Source: Symbiodinium kawagutii (Eukaryota > Sar > Dinophyceae > Suessiales > Symbiodiniaceae). From it: 64,000 nucleotides of DNA. The notes under the pieces are model-generated. The model worked only from the letters and a program-made list of their open reading frames with translations, searched no databases and had not been told where the DNA came from. Below, piece by piece: positions 36,924 through 48,061 of this stretch; position 1 is the stretch's first letter, and each line of letters starts with the position of its first letter. The DNA lies in assembly GCA_009767595.1 (NCBI GenBank), contig VSDK01028707.1:22447-86446 (forward strand), written 5' to 3'. A program made the translations under genes and the position numbers.

Positions 36924-37120
36924 TAAAGGAGCCAAATCAAAGGCATCCTGCAAATCAAAGGAGCCAAACAGGCATCCTGCACATGAAAGGAGCCACACAG
37001 GCATCCTGCAAATTGAAGAAAGGAGCCACACAGGCATCCTGCAAATTGAAGGAGCCAATGGCATCCTGTATATTTACGAAAGAGAGGAGCCAAGCCAATT
37101 AAGGAAGGCATCCTGCTACT
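36924..37120 (+). repeat. cluster of six M1 modules
   Basis: Copies at about 36927-36951, 36958-36980, 36986-37010, 37019-37043, 37048-37069 and 37086-37116, each AAAGGAGCCA-spacer-GGCATCCTGCA. They lie between the transposase start (36806) and the end of the 195-aa gene (37326). Confidence 0.85.
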
Positions 37121-37325
37121 GGGCATTACAGGGTAAGCGGGCGAGGAAGGAGACAAGTCAAAGGACAAAAGAAGTGAAGAGGAAAGAGAAGAAAGTGAAG
37201 AGGAAAGAGACAAGTCAAAGTGTCGAGGGTGCCAAAAAAAAACGGAACCAGAACCCCAACTCCAGTTGACAAGCGTGCGTGTTTTCCACCTCACTATCAG
37301 TCTGCGCTGTCAGGCTGCTTTGGCC

Positions 37326-37913
37326 CTAGCCCTGGCGATCAGCCACTCTGGCACGGTCCTCCTTCTCCTGGATGTAGTGACGCAAATGGACCATGGTGTC
37401 TTTCAACACAACCCAAACTCCTTGAAAGATCGCCGTGTGGGGGCCATCCATGGTCAGAGCCGTCACCAAGTTCGCCGCATGGAACATGTCTTCTTGGGCA
37501 GAATCTGCTTTGCTCAAATTCAAACCCATGTTGTGCAACTTCTCTTGCATGGTCACCAGTTCGTGGTTCGGGTCGAACACGCTAATCCAGGGAATGTCGA
37601 CGTAGATGGGCTTGTGGTAGTCCATATGGGAAACCCAGGCCTTGACGTAGGCTTTCCCTTTGGCCAAGACCATGGCCCTTTGACGATCATCCCGGTGCAG
37701 CTTTTCGGCGAAAGACATGCTTTTCAACAAGTTTGGAAGTTGATTCTTCAGCTGTCGTTCACCTGGTCCCCACTCAAGCACTTTCTTCATAGACATTTCA
37801 ACCAATGCCCGGGGAATCACCTTCACAGCTCCTTTCACAGTCGCTGCCTCAGGAGCTGCTGCAGTTGCAGCAGCATCCTTGCTTCGGCTCCTGCTCCGGG
37901 ATCTGGATGTCAT
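37326..37913 (-). CDS. 195-aa protein with RS-rich N-terminus
   Basis: A single open frame from ATG 37913 to TAG at 37326. It starts with an SR dipeptide run (residues 3-11), then an Ala-rich linker, then about 160 residues of mixed helical sequence with several aromatic residues (AYVKAWVSHMDYHKPIYVD). No intron is needed. The family is not recognised. It is the most upstream gene of E1 and reads in the same direction as the transposase. The SR start resembles the Arg-rich tail of the gene at 29081-30271, so both may be RNA- or DNA-binding accessory proteins. Confidence 0.6.
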   Translation of the reverse strand: MTSRSRSRSRSKDAAATAAAPEAATVKGAVKVIPRALVEMSMKKVLEWGPGERQLKNQLPNLLKSMSFAEKLHRDDRQRAMVLAKGKAYVKAWVSHMDYHKPIYVDIPWISVFDPNHELVTMQEKLHNMGLNLSKADSAQEDMFHAANLVTALTMDGPHTAIFQGVWVVLKDTMVHLRHYIQEKEDRARVADRQG

Positions 37914-40195
37914 GGCTTGACTCCTCTAGTCTTCCTTGAGCACACACTGCTTCAAGGATCATACTAATTTTCAGAATCCAAAGGCTGTCACAGCATTGCA
38001 AGGAATGACAGAACGAGCTGAGCAACTGGCTGCTCTTTTTTTTCAGCGGGTGGTCTGGACATCTTGCCAGTCAGAATGTGAAGATGTTGCGAACATCACA
38101 AGTCTGGGTTATGGCACACGCAGCACCCAAAATTCACAACTCAAGAACTATGTTCATGATGTCAACATTTTATGCAAATCAAACCAAGTGAACGGCATCT
38201 TGGTTGAAAAAAGAATGCTGCTCAGTGCCAGCGGCAACGGAATCCTACACAAATATGATTCCTGGCACTTGGCAAGTGCACCCATGCATGTTGACATGTG
38301 ATGACAAGTGTGTGTGTCTGTGTGTACCTTTGAAAAAATAAAATTGCGCCATAATGCATACATTGAAATTTTAACTCAAAACAAATATCTGTGGAATGCC
38401 AAACAAATTCATTCATTGAAGGGGCCATCTCCATAGATTTCAAATGCATATCAACAACAAAGTAAATTCAGGGACTATGATCAAAACAAGTGGGGTCAGC
38501 CCTGAAAATTTTTCTCCGTTACAAGCATCATTGATCAACTGAACGCATGTTTTTTTGTTCGCAACACCCACTGTGAGTGTGAATTGTTTGTTTTCAAGTC
38601 CATGATTTGATTTTTTGAAGGCAAATTCATGGTTTTTGGCTTGATCTCGACACCAGTTGTATTCGCAACCGACACCAGATGCTCCGCAACTTGCTTCGAT
38701 GATTGTCAGGACCCTGGTCTGGCCAAGCAATGCGTCGAGACTTTGGCAGAGGTTTGGCATCAACATTGCCAGGATTCTCCTGAGCTACAAGCGACAGCCA
38801 TCCGAGCACTTGCTGCCTGGACAACCAGTTTCCCTGAGCATTTTACGAGCGCATTCGAGATATGGGCGTGGCCCTTTGATGTCGGAGAGCACTACACCGC
38901 CAAACATGGTCATAGAGCTGCCTTTCAGAGAGACCACATGCTCTATTGAAAAAGCAAGAAGCAGAAACTGGAAAGCGAAAAGACTGACATGAAAGCAGCA
39001 TAACCTTTCGAAAGATCATCATGAAGAGTCCGTGTCTCCTTCTTCGAGCACAGAATTCTTTTCGCGGCTTCAGACCTGTGGCGAGCTGTACATCTTCATT
39101 CTGACCTCTGTGAGTTCGTCGCAGCATTTATCGCATCCAAAACAAAAACGTGGCTTCTGCGCATTTCAAGCCCACAGGAAAGAATGGGGAAGTAATTGTT
39201 CAATCGTATTCAATCCCCTTCCTTGTTCCACTTTTTGGCTTCCTTTCTGTTTTTCCTCATTTCCTTCAATATGAATTTCTCATAATTTCTCCATCTTTTT
39301 CGCGCTCTACTACTTGTTTCGGACTTGGACCTAAAGTCAAGAGTTGCAGATGGGAACACATTGGAGAATGAATCCGCCTCAACTAGCCCATGTGGCTGAA
39401 GCTTGTCAAGATGCAAGTTCTTGCTAGGGAGTTGGGTAAGATTTGTCAACGATTTCGGAGCTGTGTATATCCATGGGAGAAGCCCTGAGTCACCTTGCAC
39501 TTTCCACGACTTGCGAATGAGGCTCAGCCTAGTCAGTCCAGTCACCGCAACCAAACAAGCCTCTTCTGAATCCCATCTTGAACTGTCGGAAGACCTGTGA
39601 CGTGTGAGGAACCTATCATTCGAAACCATTTGGAAAATTCCAGAAGAACGCAGCAAAATTAAGCAACATCATGATGCATGTCCATGCCAACATACGCATC
39701 TTTCTGTTGACTAGCCGAAGACATTACCCAGTCACAAGCTTGAAAGGAGTCCAATGCATGTTGCATAATGCGTCAGCATAGCGGGGAGGTGGTGGCCGAG
39801 GTATGGACACGGCGGATGATTTCGGTGTACTTTCAACATGAGAACTGAAATGTCTCAGCGTAAGCTGAGCTTGGAGTTAGCAGGAGCAAAGCCCGTAAAA
39901 AAAAGCCTAAACTGGACCTAGGCCCGGACCTGCCGGAACGACCTTGCCCTGAGAGCTCCCGGAACCTGACCCGCAACCTGCACCATAACTTGCCAACCAG
40001 ACCGGCATTTGACCTGGAAGCAACGCCATCGCCATGGAACCTTCGACGCTTGCATCAGAACTTGCACAAAGACTAGAACGTGCCAACAGCCAGCACCTTG
40101 GAACCTCACCTTCACCTTGGACATCCTCTTCGTTATCTTCGCTGGTTCCCTCTTACTCCACTGAACAGCACGATAAAACTTTGCCGCGAACTTAC
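37914..40195. other. no firm gene
   Basis: A plus-strand block at 38640-38949 is protein-like in two overlapping frames, so neither can be preferred. Elsewhere only short overlapping frames are seen. A GGAACCT/CAACCT-rich stretch at 39950-40110 looks like a degenerate simple repeat. Confidence 0.4.
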
Positions 40196-41392
40196 CAACA
40201 GCACCTTGGAAATGACTTTCAAAAGCTGAACGCGGTGCCTGGTTTCCTCATCCTCTGTTTCCAGTTTCCAGCAAATCCTTTCGCAAAACTGTCGCATCAC
40301 AAGCGCGACCAAAACGAAACCAAACCTGCAATAAGGCATGTTTGGTGTCTCCGCTCTCCTGAAGGATTTCGATCATTTTGTCTTGCTTTGAGACTTTGTC
40401 GTCAAACTCCTGAAATCAAAAACTGGGCAGCAAAGGCTCTCAGGAGATGCTGAGAAATTTGACGCTTAAATCCCTGCCAATTGTCTTTCTGAAACAGCAC
40501 AACGTAAAATTGGGAACGCGCAAATTGTAGTCACACGTGCTGCAGCGTCTCCTGCATCTGTAGCGACTGCTCTTTTGCTTTACATTGTTCCTTTGCTGGC
40601 TTACAAAAAACATGTTAATCACGTCAACCTATTTCAAGAACCTTCCAAATGAGTCGTAGTATCCAGAAAAACGATGATGCATTCCATGTGCATTCCAAAC
40701 ATTGCGCTGATTTCTGAGAACGATCAAACGCGGGAGAATCACTTGGCCAATGGCTTTTCGTACTGGTGTCATACGTACTGAAAATGATCGAAAATGGCCA
40801 ATGATATGCGTTATCCATGTTTCTGGTTATAAGACGAAATAAGATGAAATCGTCACATCATATTGGCGCATGGCTACCAATGTCCACTTGGTGGTTCAAT
40901 GTTGACTGATACGAGTAACAGGTTGGAAATAATTGGAGATAATTCGAACAAATGCTTTGCAAAATTCTTTAGATGTTCGCAGTGACCATGCTCTGGTCTG
41001 AACTTCCAATGCGTGATCAATGATTGTGACTACGTACAATATTTGCGCTACTTCTGCTTGCAAAAAATGCAGGCCAAGAGAAGGCTCAAGAAATACAATT
41101 GACATGCCTTTCTGATCTCTTTCATTTGGGACCGCAGTTGAAGGCATGTTGCCAAGATCCAAAAACAAATAGCGTCAGAAAGGCAAACAATGCACCGTTG
41201 AGGATCCTTCCAAAAAAAAAACATGCGTTTTCGAAACACGAAGTCAAAACACAATTGTCGCAAACATCGAAGGAAAAAACCCTCTGTTCTGCCGGTTTTT
41301 TTGCGCAGTAGTCCCACGAGCCTCGAGCAGAAGTTCGACGCAATCCTCTGCTTCCTCCAGCTGCTGCTCCAGACCAAGTAAATTTTGAGAAC
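40196..41392 (-). CDS. coiled-coil host-gene exons, left of E2
   Basis: Three exons chain in phase: 41392-41322 (71 nt, ending at a GC donor), 40409-40326 (exactly 28 codons between TTTCAG and GTTTGG) and 40288-40196 (exactly 31 codons between GCGACAG and GTAAGT). The peptides are charged and heptad-like (LEQQLEEAED, KQDKMIEIL, LETEDEETRHR). An earlier exon may end near 41510 (residues ALSSLRACLEQ). Splice sites include GC and GT donors. The protein is a coiled-coil protein of unknown function. Exons of the same character on the same strand at 57570-58874 suggest this is the downstream half of one gene, with E2 in the intron between. Confidence 0.65.
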
Positions 41393-41747
41393 CTTTGAAA
41401 TCAGCATCAAACATGCATCACGTGGGGCAGGAACTTGTTGTTGAAGCAATGTTTGCATCTGAGGAAGCCACTCAGTTGGACGAAGCAAGGGCACAATGTT
41501 GTCACGCTGTTTTCAGTTCAAGGCCTGCTCCAAGCAGGCGCGCAGGGAGGAGAGCGCCTCTCCAGGTAATGACACTCCACTGCCCTTCACAGCCCTTCAT
41601 CTCTCAATTGCTTCATCTCTCAATTTCTCGGTGTATACATTTCTTGATCTCAATGTCTTCACAGCTCAACTATCCTTTTTTTGCGATCATCTTTCTTGGC
41701 TGGCCACCGACCTCAAAACAAGATGAAGCCCACGAACCCGAATGCTC

Positions 41748-42872
41748 ACACTCTTGGTCGGACTCTCTTGGTAAGACACTCTTGGTGAGTGGGGCGCTCT
41801 TGGTGAGACAGTCTTGGTAGGACACTCTTGGTGAGACACTCCTGGTAGGACACTCTGAGTAAGACACTCTTGCAAGACACTCTTGGTGAGACACTCTTGG
41901 GAAGACACTCTTGGTAACACACTCTTTGTGAAACACTCTTGGCGAGACACTCTTGGCGAAACACTCTTGGTGGGACACTCTTGGTGAGACACTCTTTGTG
42001 AGACACTCTTTTTGCAAGACACGCTTGGTGAGACACTCTTGGTAAGACACTCTTTGCGAGACACTTGGCAAGACACTCTTTGCGGGACACTCTTTGCCAG
42101 ACACTCTTTGTAAGACACTCTTGGGAAGAAACTCTTTGTGAGACACTCTTGGCGAGACACTCTTGGTGGGACAGTCTTGGTGAGACACTCTTTGCGAGAC
42201 ACTCGTTGTAAGACACTCTTTGTGCGACACTCTTTGTAAGACACTCTTGGCGAAACACTCTTGGTGGGACACCCTTGGTGAGACACTCTTTGTGAGACAC
42301 TCTTTTTGCAAGACACTCTTGGTGAGACACTCTTGGTAAGACACTCTGAATAAGACACTCTTGGTGAGACAGTCTTTGTAAGACACTCTTTGTGAGACAC
42401 TCTTGGGAAGACACTCTCGGTGAGACAGTCTTTGTAAGACACTCTTTGTGAGACACTCTTGGTCGGACTCTGTTTGCGAGACACTTGGCAAGACACTCTT
42501 GGTGGGACACTCTTTGCCAGACACTCTTTGTAAGACACTCTTTGTGAGACACTCTTTGTAAGACACTCTTTGTAATACACTCTTTGTGAGACACTCTTGG
42601 TGGGACACTCTTGGTGAGACACTCTTTGTGAGACACACTTTGCAAGACACTCTTGGTGAGACACTCTTGGTGAGACAGTCTTGGTAAGACACTCTTTGTA
42701 AGACACTCTTGCAAGACACTCTTGGTGGGACAGTCTTGGTGAGACACTCTTGGTGAACCACTCTTGGTGGGACACTCTTGGTGAGACACTCGTGGTAAGA
42801 CACTCTGCGTAAGACACTCTTGCAAAACACTCTTGGCGAGACACTCTTGGCAAGACACTCTTGGTGAGCCAT
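41748..42872 (-). repeat. 14-bp minisatellite, ~1.1 kb
   Basis: About 80 diverged copies of GTGAGACACTCTTG. The minus-strand unit has no stop in any frame, so all three frames are open for about 400 codons and repeat a 14-residue peptide. The array lies immediately left of the E2 target region. Confidence 0.95.
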
Positions 42873-42894
42873 GACAATGTGTTTTCCACAGCGG

Positions 42895-43002
42895 CGCGAT
42901 AGCAAGAGTCATCTTGACGCAGCCATTACAATGCGTTTTGCATGCTAGCGCGATGGCAAGTATCATCCTGACGCAGCAATTACAATGCGTTTCAAATGAT
43001 AG
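42895..43002 (+). repeat. two ~54-bp tandem units at the left flank of E2
   Basis: Two units share GACGCAGC(C/A)ATTACAATG then CGTTT and GCGCGAT(A/G)GCAAG. The second unit runs up to the E2 end. A third unit lies on the far side of E2 at 57162-57215, so E2 appears to have inserted into this small array. Confidence 0.8.
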
Positions 43003-43028
43003 TACCTAATGGCCTGGTTCTATGTTAT
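43003..43028 (+). repeat. E2 left terminal inverted repeat
   Basis: TACCTAATGG followed by CCTGGTTCTATGTTAT. Against the reverse complement of 57122-57146 the first ten bases are identical and the rest has two or three mismatches and one indel. Confidence 0.85.
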
Positions 43029-43029
43029 A

Positions 43030-43206
43030 CTACTTATCTTAATTTACGCGCTCTTAAGCTAGTTAACTTCTACTTACCGCTACTTATGTCATATTTAGTT
43101 TGTGAACTACAACATAACTAATCATAAGTATTTATAAGTAACTTATAAGTAGAAATAAGTAGACATAAGTAGGAATAAGTAAAAATAAGTAGAAATAAGT
43201 AGAAAT
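43030..43206. repeat. E2 left subterminal AAGTAG array
   Basis: Outer part CTACTTA words (43030-43088), inner part ATAAGTAG words repeated every 8-12 nt (43127-43206). The switch of orientation makes the array a loose palindrome, mirrored at the right end. Confidence 0.8.
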
Positions 43207-43516
43207 TGTTTGAAAACTACGTTTTTGAAAAAAACCAAGTAAAACCATGACATGGCTGCTTTTTGCATTACAGAGACAGCTCGTTGTATTTTTTTCCTGT
43301 CGAAAACCAAGACCAGAACAGGTTGGGAATGTAACCCAGGCAAAGGACTTACTGCAAGGCAGGCATAATACGATCAAAATTTCAATAGCTATATACGTAT
43401 ACGACACTAATAGCATTATATCAGCAAGTAGAGTGGGTTGACCTTTTTGTTTTGATGTCTATAGTGAACTGTACGTCGAAGCAATCTCATGTTCTAAGCG
43501 GGCATATAGGAAACAC

Positions 43517-43958
43517 CAAGAGCGGCCACACCGCTATTTTGGGGTAATGTCGCTGTTATAATTTGATAGGATATGTAGCATCAGCCAAAAGCACACCCTG
43601 TCCTGAAACATGTTTGGGGTCCACTGGTTCACTTGGGGGATATGAATTCCTGATGAGACCGTTGGGAAGTACAGATCATATTATATGAATGGAATGTCAA
43701 GAGCGGTCACACCGCTAGTAAAATATTGGACTTACAATTGCCTAAGTATAGGCAAACTAGGCCGCTAGGAAGAACAATGACGATTGTTCCAAATCTTGCA
43801 TTGGATATGTACTACATAGGCGATGTTTCGAAAACAAATAGACCTCTATATATGCGAAAACCACTGATGAGAAAAAATGTAAATGACTTCCAACATATGA
43901 CCCCACATCTTACTTGTATACAGGAGTGCCACTAAGAAGCAAGAGCGATCACACCGCT
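43517..43958 (+). repeat. three M2 modules near the left end of E2
   Basis: Copies at 43517-43535, 43698-43716 and 43940-43958. The M2 consensus is CAAGAGCGGGCCACACCGCT, usually followed by T; AGCGG and CCGCT are inverted arms around a 4-7 nt loop. The variant AGCGA in the third copy breaks one base pair. No gene lies among these three. Confidence 0.9.
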
Positions 43959-44188
43959 TCGAATGGATACTTAGACTTTAAAACTTGTATGCATACTATA
44001 TACTTGCAGTTGCTAGACCTCTCCTCTTTCTCTTCTGTGAGAAATTTGAATGTCTGAAGATTTCTTCAAATGATTTTGTTCAAACATGGGACGTTAAGAC
44101 ATGAGAGCCGGCCGTCATGGCAGAGAACCCTTTTTTTCCTGGTAGACCACCCAACGTGCGTATATATGGTACGTGCCTCCTGTTGAGG

Positions 44189-44602
44189 TCAAGTTAACAT
44201 TGGCTCGATGTCTTCAATGGCAATTCGAATGGCCCAAACCACACCCGGCTGCGCTTTCTCGAGCCCGGGAAGCAGTTGCTTCAAACATTCCATGTCAGCA
44301 AGCAAACTCAGTCGTTGATTTGAGTTCAAAGATCGTAGAGATTCCAAAGAAGTTGTTGACGAAGGCACCCCCATTGACTGAAAGTCTATGTCATCACCTG
44401 GCAGCCCCCGCAGTTGGATCTGAGCGCTGGTCAGACAAACCCAGAGCTGAGCCAAGTCCTCCGTATCTTCTGAAATGCCGCAGTAGTGGCAAATGCCCCG
44501 GCAAAATTCCCTGGCAGCCTCCAACAACGCCAAATCTTCTTTTGGCCAGGAGAGCGCCGCAGCCGCCACAGCAGTCGCGATAGCAAGCAAGGTTGACTCC
44601 AT
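44189..44602 (-). CDS. E2 137-aa protein
   Basis: ATG at 44602 to TGA at 44189, one open frame. The first 18 residues are hydrophobic Ala-rich, then a helical segment with CRGICHYC near residues 34-41, and a long region of short helices. It could be cytoplasmic with a small metal site or carry an N-terminal anchor; no family is recognised. It is the gene closest to the left end of E2. Confidence 0.5.
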   Translation of the reverse strand: MESTLLAIATAVAAAALSWPKEDLALLEAAREFCRGICHYCGISEDTEDLAQLWVCLTSAQIQLRGLPGDDIDFQSMGVPSSTTSLESLRSLNSNQRLSLLADMECLKQLLPGLEKAQPGVVWAIRIAIEDIEPMLT

Positions 44603-44823
44603 GCTGTGAGGCAATCACGGGACGGATGCGCAAATGGCTACATACATGGCCACAATCAAAGCAACTCATCACACAACGCTGTCTCAATTCGAATGAAAGA
44701 ATATAAAGTGTGGAATGATCTCCTTGATATAAATATATTTAAATTTATATATATATACATTTATTTATATATGCAGGGATCCACAGACAAATCTCTACTA
44801 ACAACGTCTTCTGAAAATTTGCC

Positions 44824-45004
44824 CAAGAGCGGGGCATACCGCTCAACCTTTGTGAACCTCATGGCTCAAAGGCTCTCTGTTTAGTAGTTGGAGTAAGAAA
44901 GCCTGGGAGATCTACAAAGAACACTATCAATATTGATGGAAGACCTGTGTAATAATAAGGAAATCCTGATTAATCTACAATGCCAAGAGCGGAGCACACC
45001 GCTT
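44824..45004 (+). repeat. two M2 modules downstream of the E2 transposase
   Basis: Copies at 44824-44843 and 44984-45004. The second ends 61 nt from the transposase stop codon. Confidence 0.9.
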
Positions 45005-45065
45005 GAGAGGTCTCAGGCTGAACAGAGGTCACCCGAAATCGGCTAGGATTTTTTTTGCTGCGGGG

Positions 45066-47411
45066 TCAAAGCAAGGAAGCAACAAAGCTGTCTTTATTGC
45101 ATCGAAACCAGGATGGCACGCTGGGAGTCGTCGTGGACTGGAGGCTCCAAGTGACTATCTCATCAGACAATCTCCATGTCATCCCCCAAGGTTCTCGCGC
45201 GACCTATGAAGCAGTAAGACAAAACTCAGACATGCCAAAGACATAGTCACGACAAAGGGGTGGCTATTTTTGCCCCGGTGGAAACAACAAAAATAATGCT
45301 TCAAAAGCAGGCTAGTGACCAAATCCAGTTTGCGACAACGAACATATAGACTGTCATCTGGCAGCTGGAACCATTGGCGAACGAATCCAGCATGCCAATG
45401 CCAACACAGCAAATCATCCTTGCGCACCTCGGCGCCAATGAGGTAGCAACCTCAGGTAGGCCAGCATATCGCCTTTAGAATTTCGTTTCTATCAATGTAT
45501 GTATATACTGCGGTGAAATAATGTTGTTTTTCTATAAACAAAGAATTGAATATATATATCTTAAAACCCATCGCAAGAATGTTCAGAGAGGTATTCATAT
45601 CCATGTCCTTCAGCACTGTACGAATGCGCCAGCAGAAGTCACACAAATCAGAGGGAGTGAGCAGGGAGAGGAAAAGAATGCGTTCACCGTATACTATCCA
45701 AGTAGCTGAGGCTGGTCTTCACAACTGGAGAAGAGAAAAAAATCTTATCATCCAGAGTTCCATCTGTGATTTTCCCAGTCAGTTGCCAGAAACGAAGGCC
45801 CTGTCGAGCGAGGATCTCAGCGGACAATTTCAATAACCGGGGCAACACAGAAGATGAAAAGGCTGCAAAGTCTTTCACCAAAGCTCTTTGTCTGTCCCCA
45901 ACGCCAGCTTTGTATAGCTGGTGCTTTGACTCTAGCGGCTCGCAGCTGATGAGAGTTCCTATGTTTGCAAACATTTGTGGAAAATGCATTCGGTGATGAT
46001 GTTTGGGCTTGTGCTCAACTCCGTAGATTTTGAACAAAGCCTGGTGTTGTTTCTGCAATTCATCCAGCTGTCGGAGATCTTGTGCGGGAATGCTAAACAA
46101 GCTCTGTTGCATTCTTCTCACCAAGCAGTCAATTTTGCACACGCAGAAAAAAGAATCAAGGAACCCCTGGGGCAAATGCCCAGATGGTCCCACGACCTTG
46201 GCAACATAATAGCGCAAGAGCGGTAGCACTGCTCTGGTCTGATGCGCTTGACCTTTGTAGAGTCCTTCTCCCAGCAACCGAGGACGCAATAAATTTTTGA
46301 TGTAGCTCGGGTATGCGCCAGCACGCTTCCAGCTATCATCGGCAATGGATTGCCTCAAATCGTCCAAGCGTAGATCTGTGTGAGCAAACAATGCTTCTAA
46401 AAATAAGCAAACTTCCCAGCTGGCCACTCCGTTACACAGGTACGTGTGCATATAATCGTAAATGATTCGACTGGGTGGCATCTTCACTCTTTGAACTGCA
46501 TCGAACATCAGCGCATCAGCATCATAAGTCAAACCAGAGCACTTTTCCATCATTTCAAGTTCAGCTTTAGTCCGACATGAAGCCAAGCGGTCACACTGAT
46601 TGTAGATTTGCTGGTCCGTGTTGACTTGAAATCCAGTGGCTGCATCAAGTTCGACGAACCAGTCATCAATTTCAGTGAGTCTTGATTGAGACTTGAGTAC
46701 GTTGGCGCACAAGGTGCACGGTCTCAGCCCACTGCTGCCTTTGAAGCTAAAGATTTGTCGCACAGCGTCATGGTCGCCAAGGAAGTAGGCCCGATTGCTT
46801 TGACGAAAAAAAGGGCCTCCAAGCAGTTGGAAACCAGTACACATGTCAGCGTCGAGACATTGTTTCAATATCTCCTTCATAACAGATGAAGCTCCGCCTT
46901 TGATGCAAGCCAGACATTGAGTCTGAACGACGCACAATGGCAACCACATTGACGGAGATTTAAGGTGATGCCATGCTTCAAGCCAGCTCATGCTATAAAG
47001 GTTGGCCTTCCGTGATTTATCCTGACCGAGAACATTGCCAGCGATGCATTCATCGCAGTAGAAAATCGGATGTAATGTCTCTGCGCTGGCCAATGCTCTC
47101 TTCAGAGCAAGAGCAAAATCTGGCGCATCACAATAGAAACGTTGAATCGCATTTCGAACATCTGCTATCGGGATGACAACGGCCGTGCCATCATGACATT
47201 CAAACTCGACAGGGATACTGAGGTCTTTCCAAGGCTGCAAGTCAGTGGCCACGAACTCTGTGAAGTTGAAACGCGACAATGAACTTGCAGCACGATCTTC
47301 ATTGCAAATATTCCAGATTTCATGGACAGCTCTTTCCGAGGCCCCTCGAACTCTCAGAGCTTTTGCCAATCGAGCCCCATCATTCCCTTCCAGTTCTCTT
47401 TTCTTCGGCAT
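45066..47411 (-). CDS. E2 transposase-like protein, four or more exons
   Basis: The first exon starts at ATG 47411 and reads about 565 codons to near 45740. Then come an exon ending at 45568 (GT donor, phase 1), 45450-45251 (phase 1 to 0) and 45203-45066 (46 codons with stop), separated by introns of 117 and 47 nt. The exact junction near 45735 was not resolved. The protein has CDEC at 119-122, an acidic LGDHD at 211-215, CTLC at 232-235, YDYMH at 318-322 and a HHHRMH...CEPLESKH block at 471-497. The order acidic residues, CxxC, D-x-x-H, and a late E/H-rich block fits RNase-H-fold transposases of large cut-and-paste elements. M2 modules bracket the gene at 44984 and 47523. A degenerate M2 (46215-46233) inside the coding region may be chance. 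Confidence 0.7.
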
Positions 47412-47522
47412 CCCATGATCGACTCTAACTCCATCGGCAAAGGGAGGTCTGTTCCAAAGAAACAAGATCTGCTTGAAAGAAAGACATTACAAGACATCAA
47501 TTCCAAGCAAGTCATACATCAA

Positions 47523-47717
47523 CAAGAGCGGGCCACACCGCTGTTTACAGACAATTCGAATCCAATTCCGTCACGATATGGGAGAAGAAGTAACATCCAA
47601 TGAGTGGAACTCTTTCAGATCCCTAGCTCTACCATGCCTGGCACTTGCGAATCCATGAGCGACACACGGATGTCAGTATAGAATATGTTGTAATCTCCAA
47701 GAGCGACCACACCGCTT
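47523..47717 (+). repeat. two M2 modules upstream of the E2 transposase
   Basis: Copies at 47523-47542 and 47698-47717, between the transposase start and the end of the Lys/Ala-rich exon. Confidence 0.9.
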
Positions 47718-47849
47718 CATAGCCAACTCTATAAAGATGGCTTCTGGTGCCATGAGACCAAACCCTCCCTAAGAGCGAATGTTTCTTCGCTGGCTCGGAA
47801 AACCTGTCATAGCATCCAATCGTCCCTGCACGGACGAAACAAAACAGAT

Positions 47850-48061
47850 CTACGCAGCAGATGCCTTGGCCCTGCGCTTAGGAGCGGCCTTTGTTGCCGC
47901 CGACTTGGCAGCAGTTTTCGCCTGAGCTGCAGCGCGCTTCTCACGCTGCGCTGCGGCCTCTTCACTGAAAAGCTTTCGTGCCTCCTTCAGAGTCGACTGC
48001 GCGGCCTTGATCTGCTCAAGCACAGGATCATCCTCAAGACGGTTCGATCCGAGGATGATGC
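47850..48061 (-). CDS. E2 Lys/Ala-rich terminal exon
   Basis: An acceptor GGTTAG at 48062 opens 70 codons to a TAG at 47850. The peptide begins acidic (EDDPVLEQ) and becomes a Lys/Arg/Ala helix (AAAQREKRAAAQ, APKRRAKA), typical of a nucleic-acid-binding tail. It has no start codon, so it is a last exon. A candidate previous exon lies at 48212-48130 but the phase did not match. It may be the tail of a gene whose body I did not identify in 48.1-48.8 kb. Confidence 0.5.

Larger units (their letters stand above)
19243..37913 (-). mobile_element. E1: composite mobile region with minus-strand genes and M1 modules
   Basis: All credible genes between 19.7 and 37.9 kb are on the minus strand except an inserted remnant at 31.5-32.4 kb. 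Spacers between several genes carry the same module, AGGAGCC then 1-20 nt then GGCATCCT, always in plus orientation. One gene is a DDE-like transposase (34020-36806), so a large DNA transposon is plausible. I found no terminal inverted repeats, so the limits given are only the outermost module and gene. It contains the nested element E3, an assembly gap, and an M3 array with a plus-strand remnant. The region may hold more than one element. Confidence 0.5.

Noticed and set aside
35523..37269. Plus-strand open frames of 98-237 codons opposite the E1 transposase and M1 cluster
   Set aside because: Antisense shadows; the minus strand carries the transposase motifs and in-phase splice sites.
38640..38949. 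Plus-strand helical-repeat exon
   Set aside because: Two overlapping frames look equally protein-like and no splice sites decide between them, so it was not annotated as a gene.
41670..42966. Three ~400-codon minus-strand open frames
   Set aside because: They are the three frames of a stop-free 14-bp minisatellite; the peptides are pure repeats with no start context.
46215..46233. A further M2 copy inside the E2 transposase
   Set aside because: It matches CAAGAGCGG and GCT only partly and lies in a well-conserved-looking coding segment, so chance resemblance is likely.
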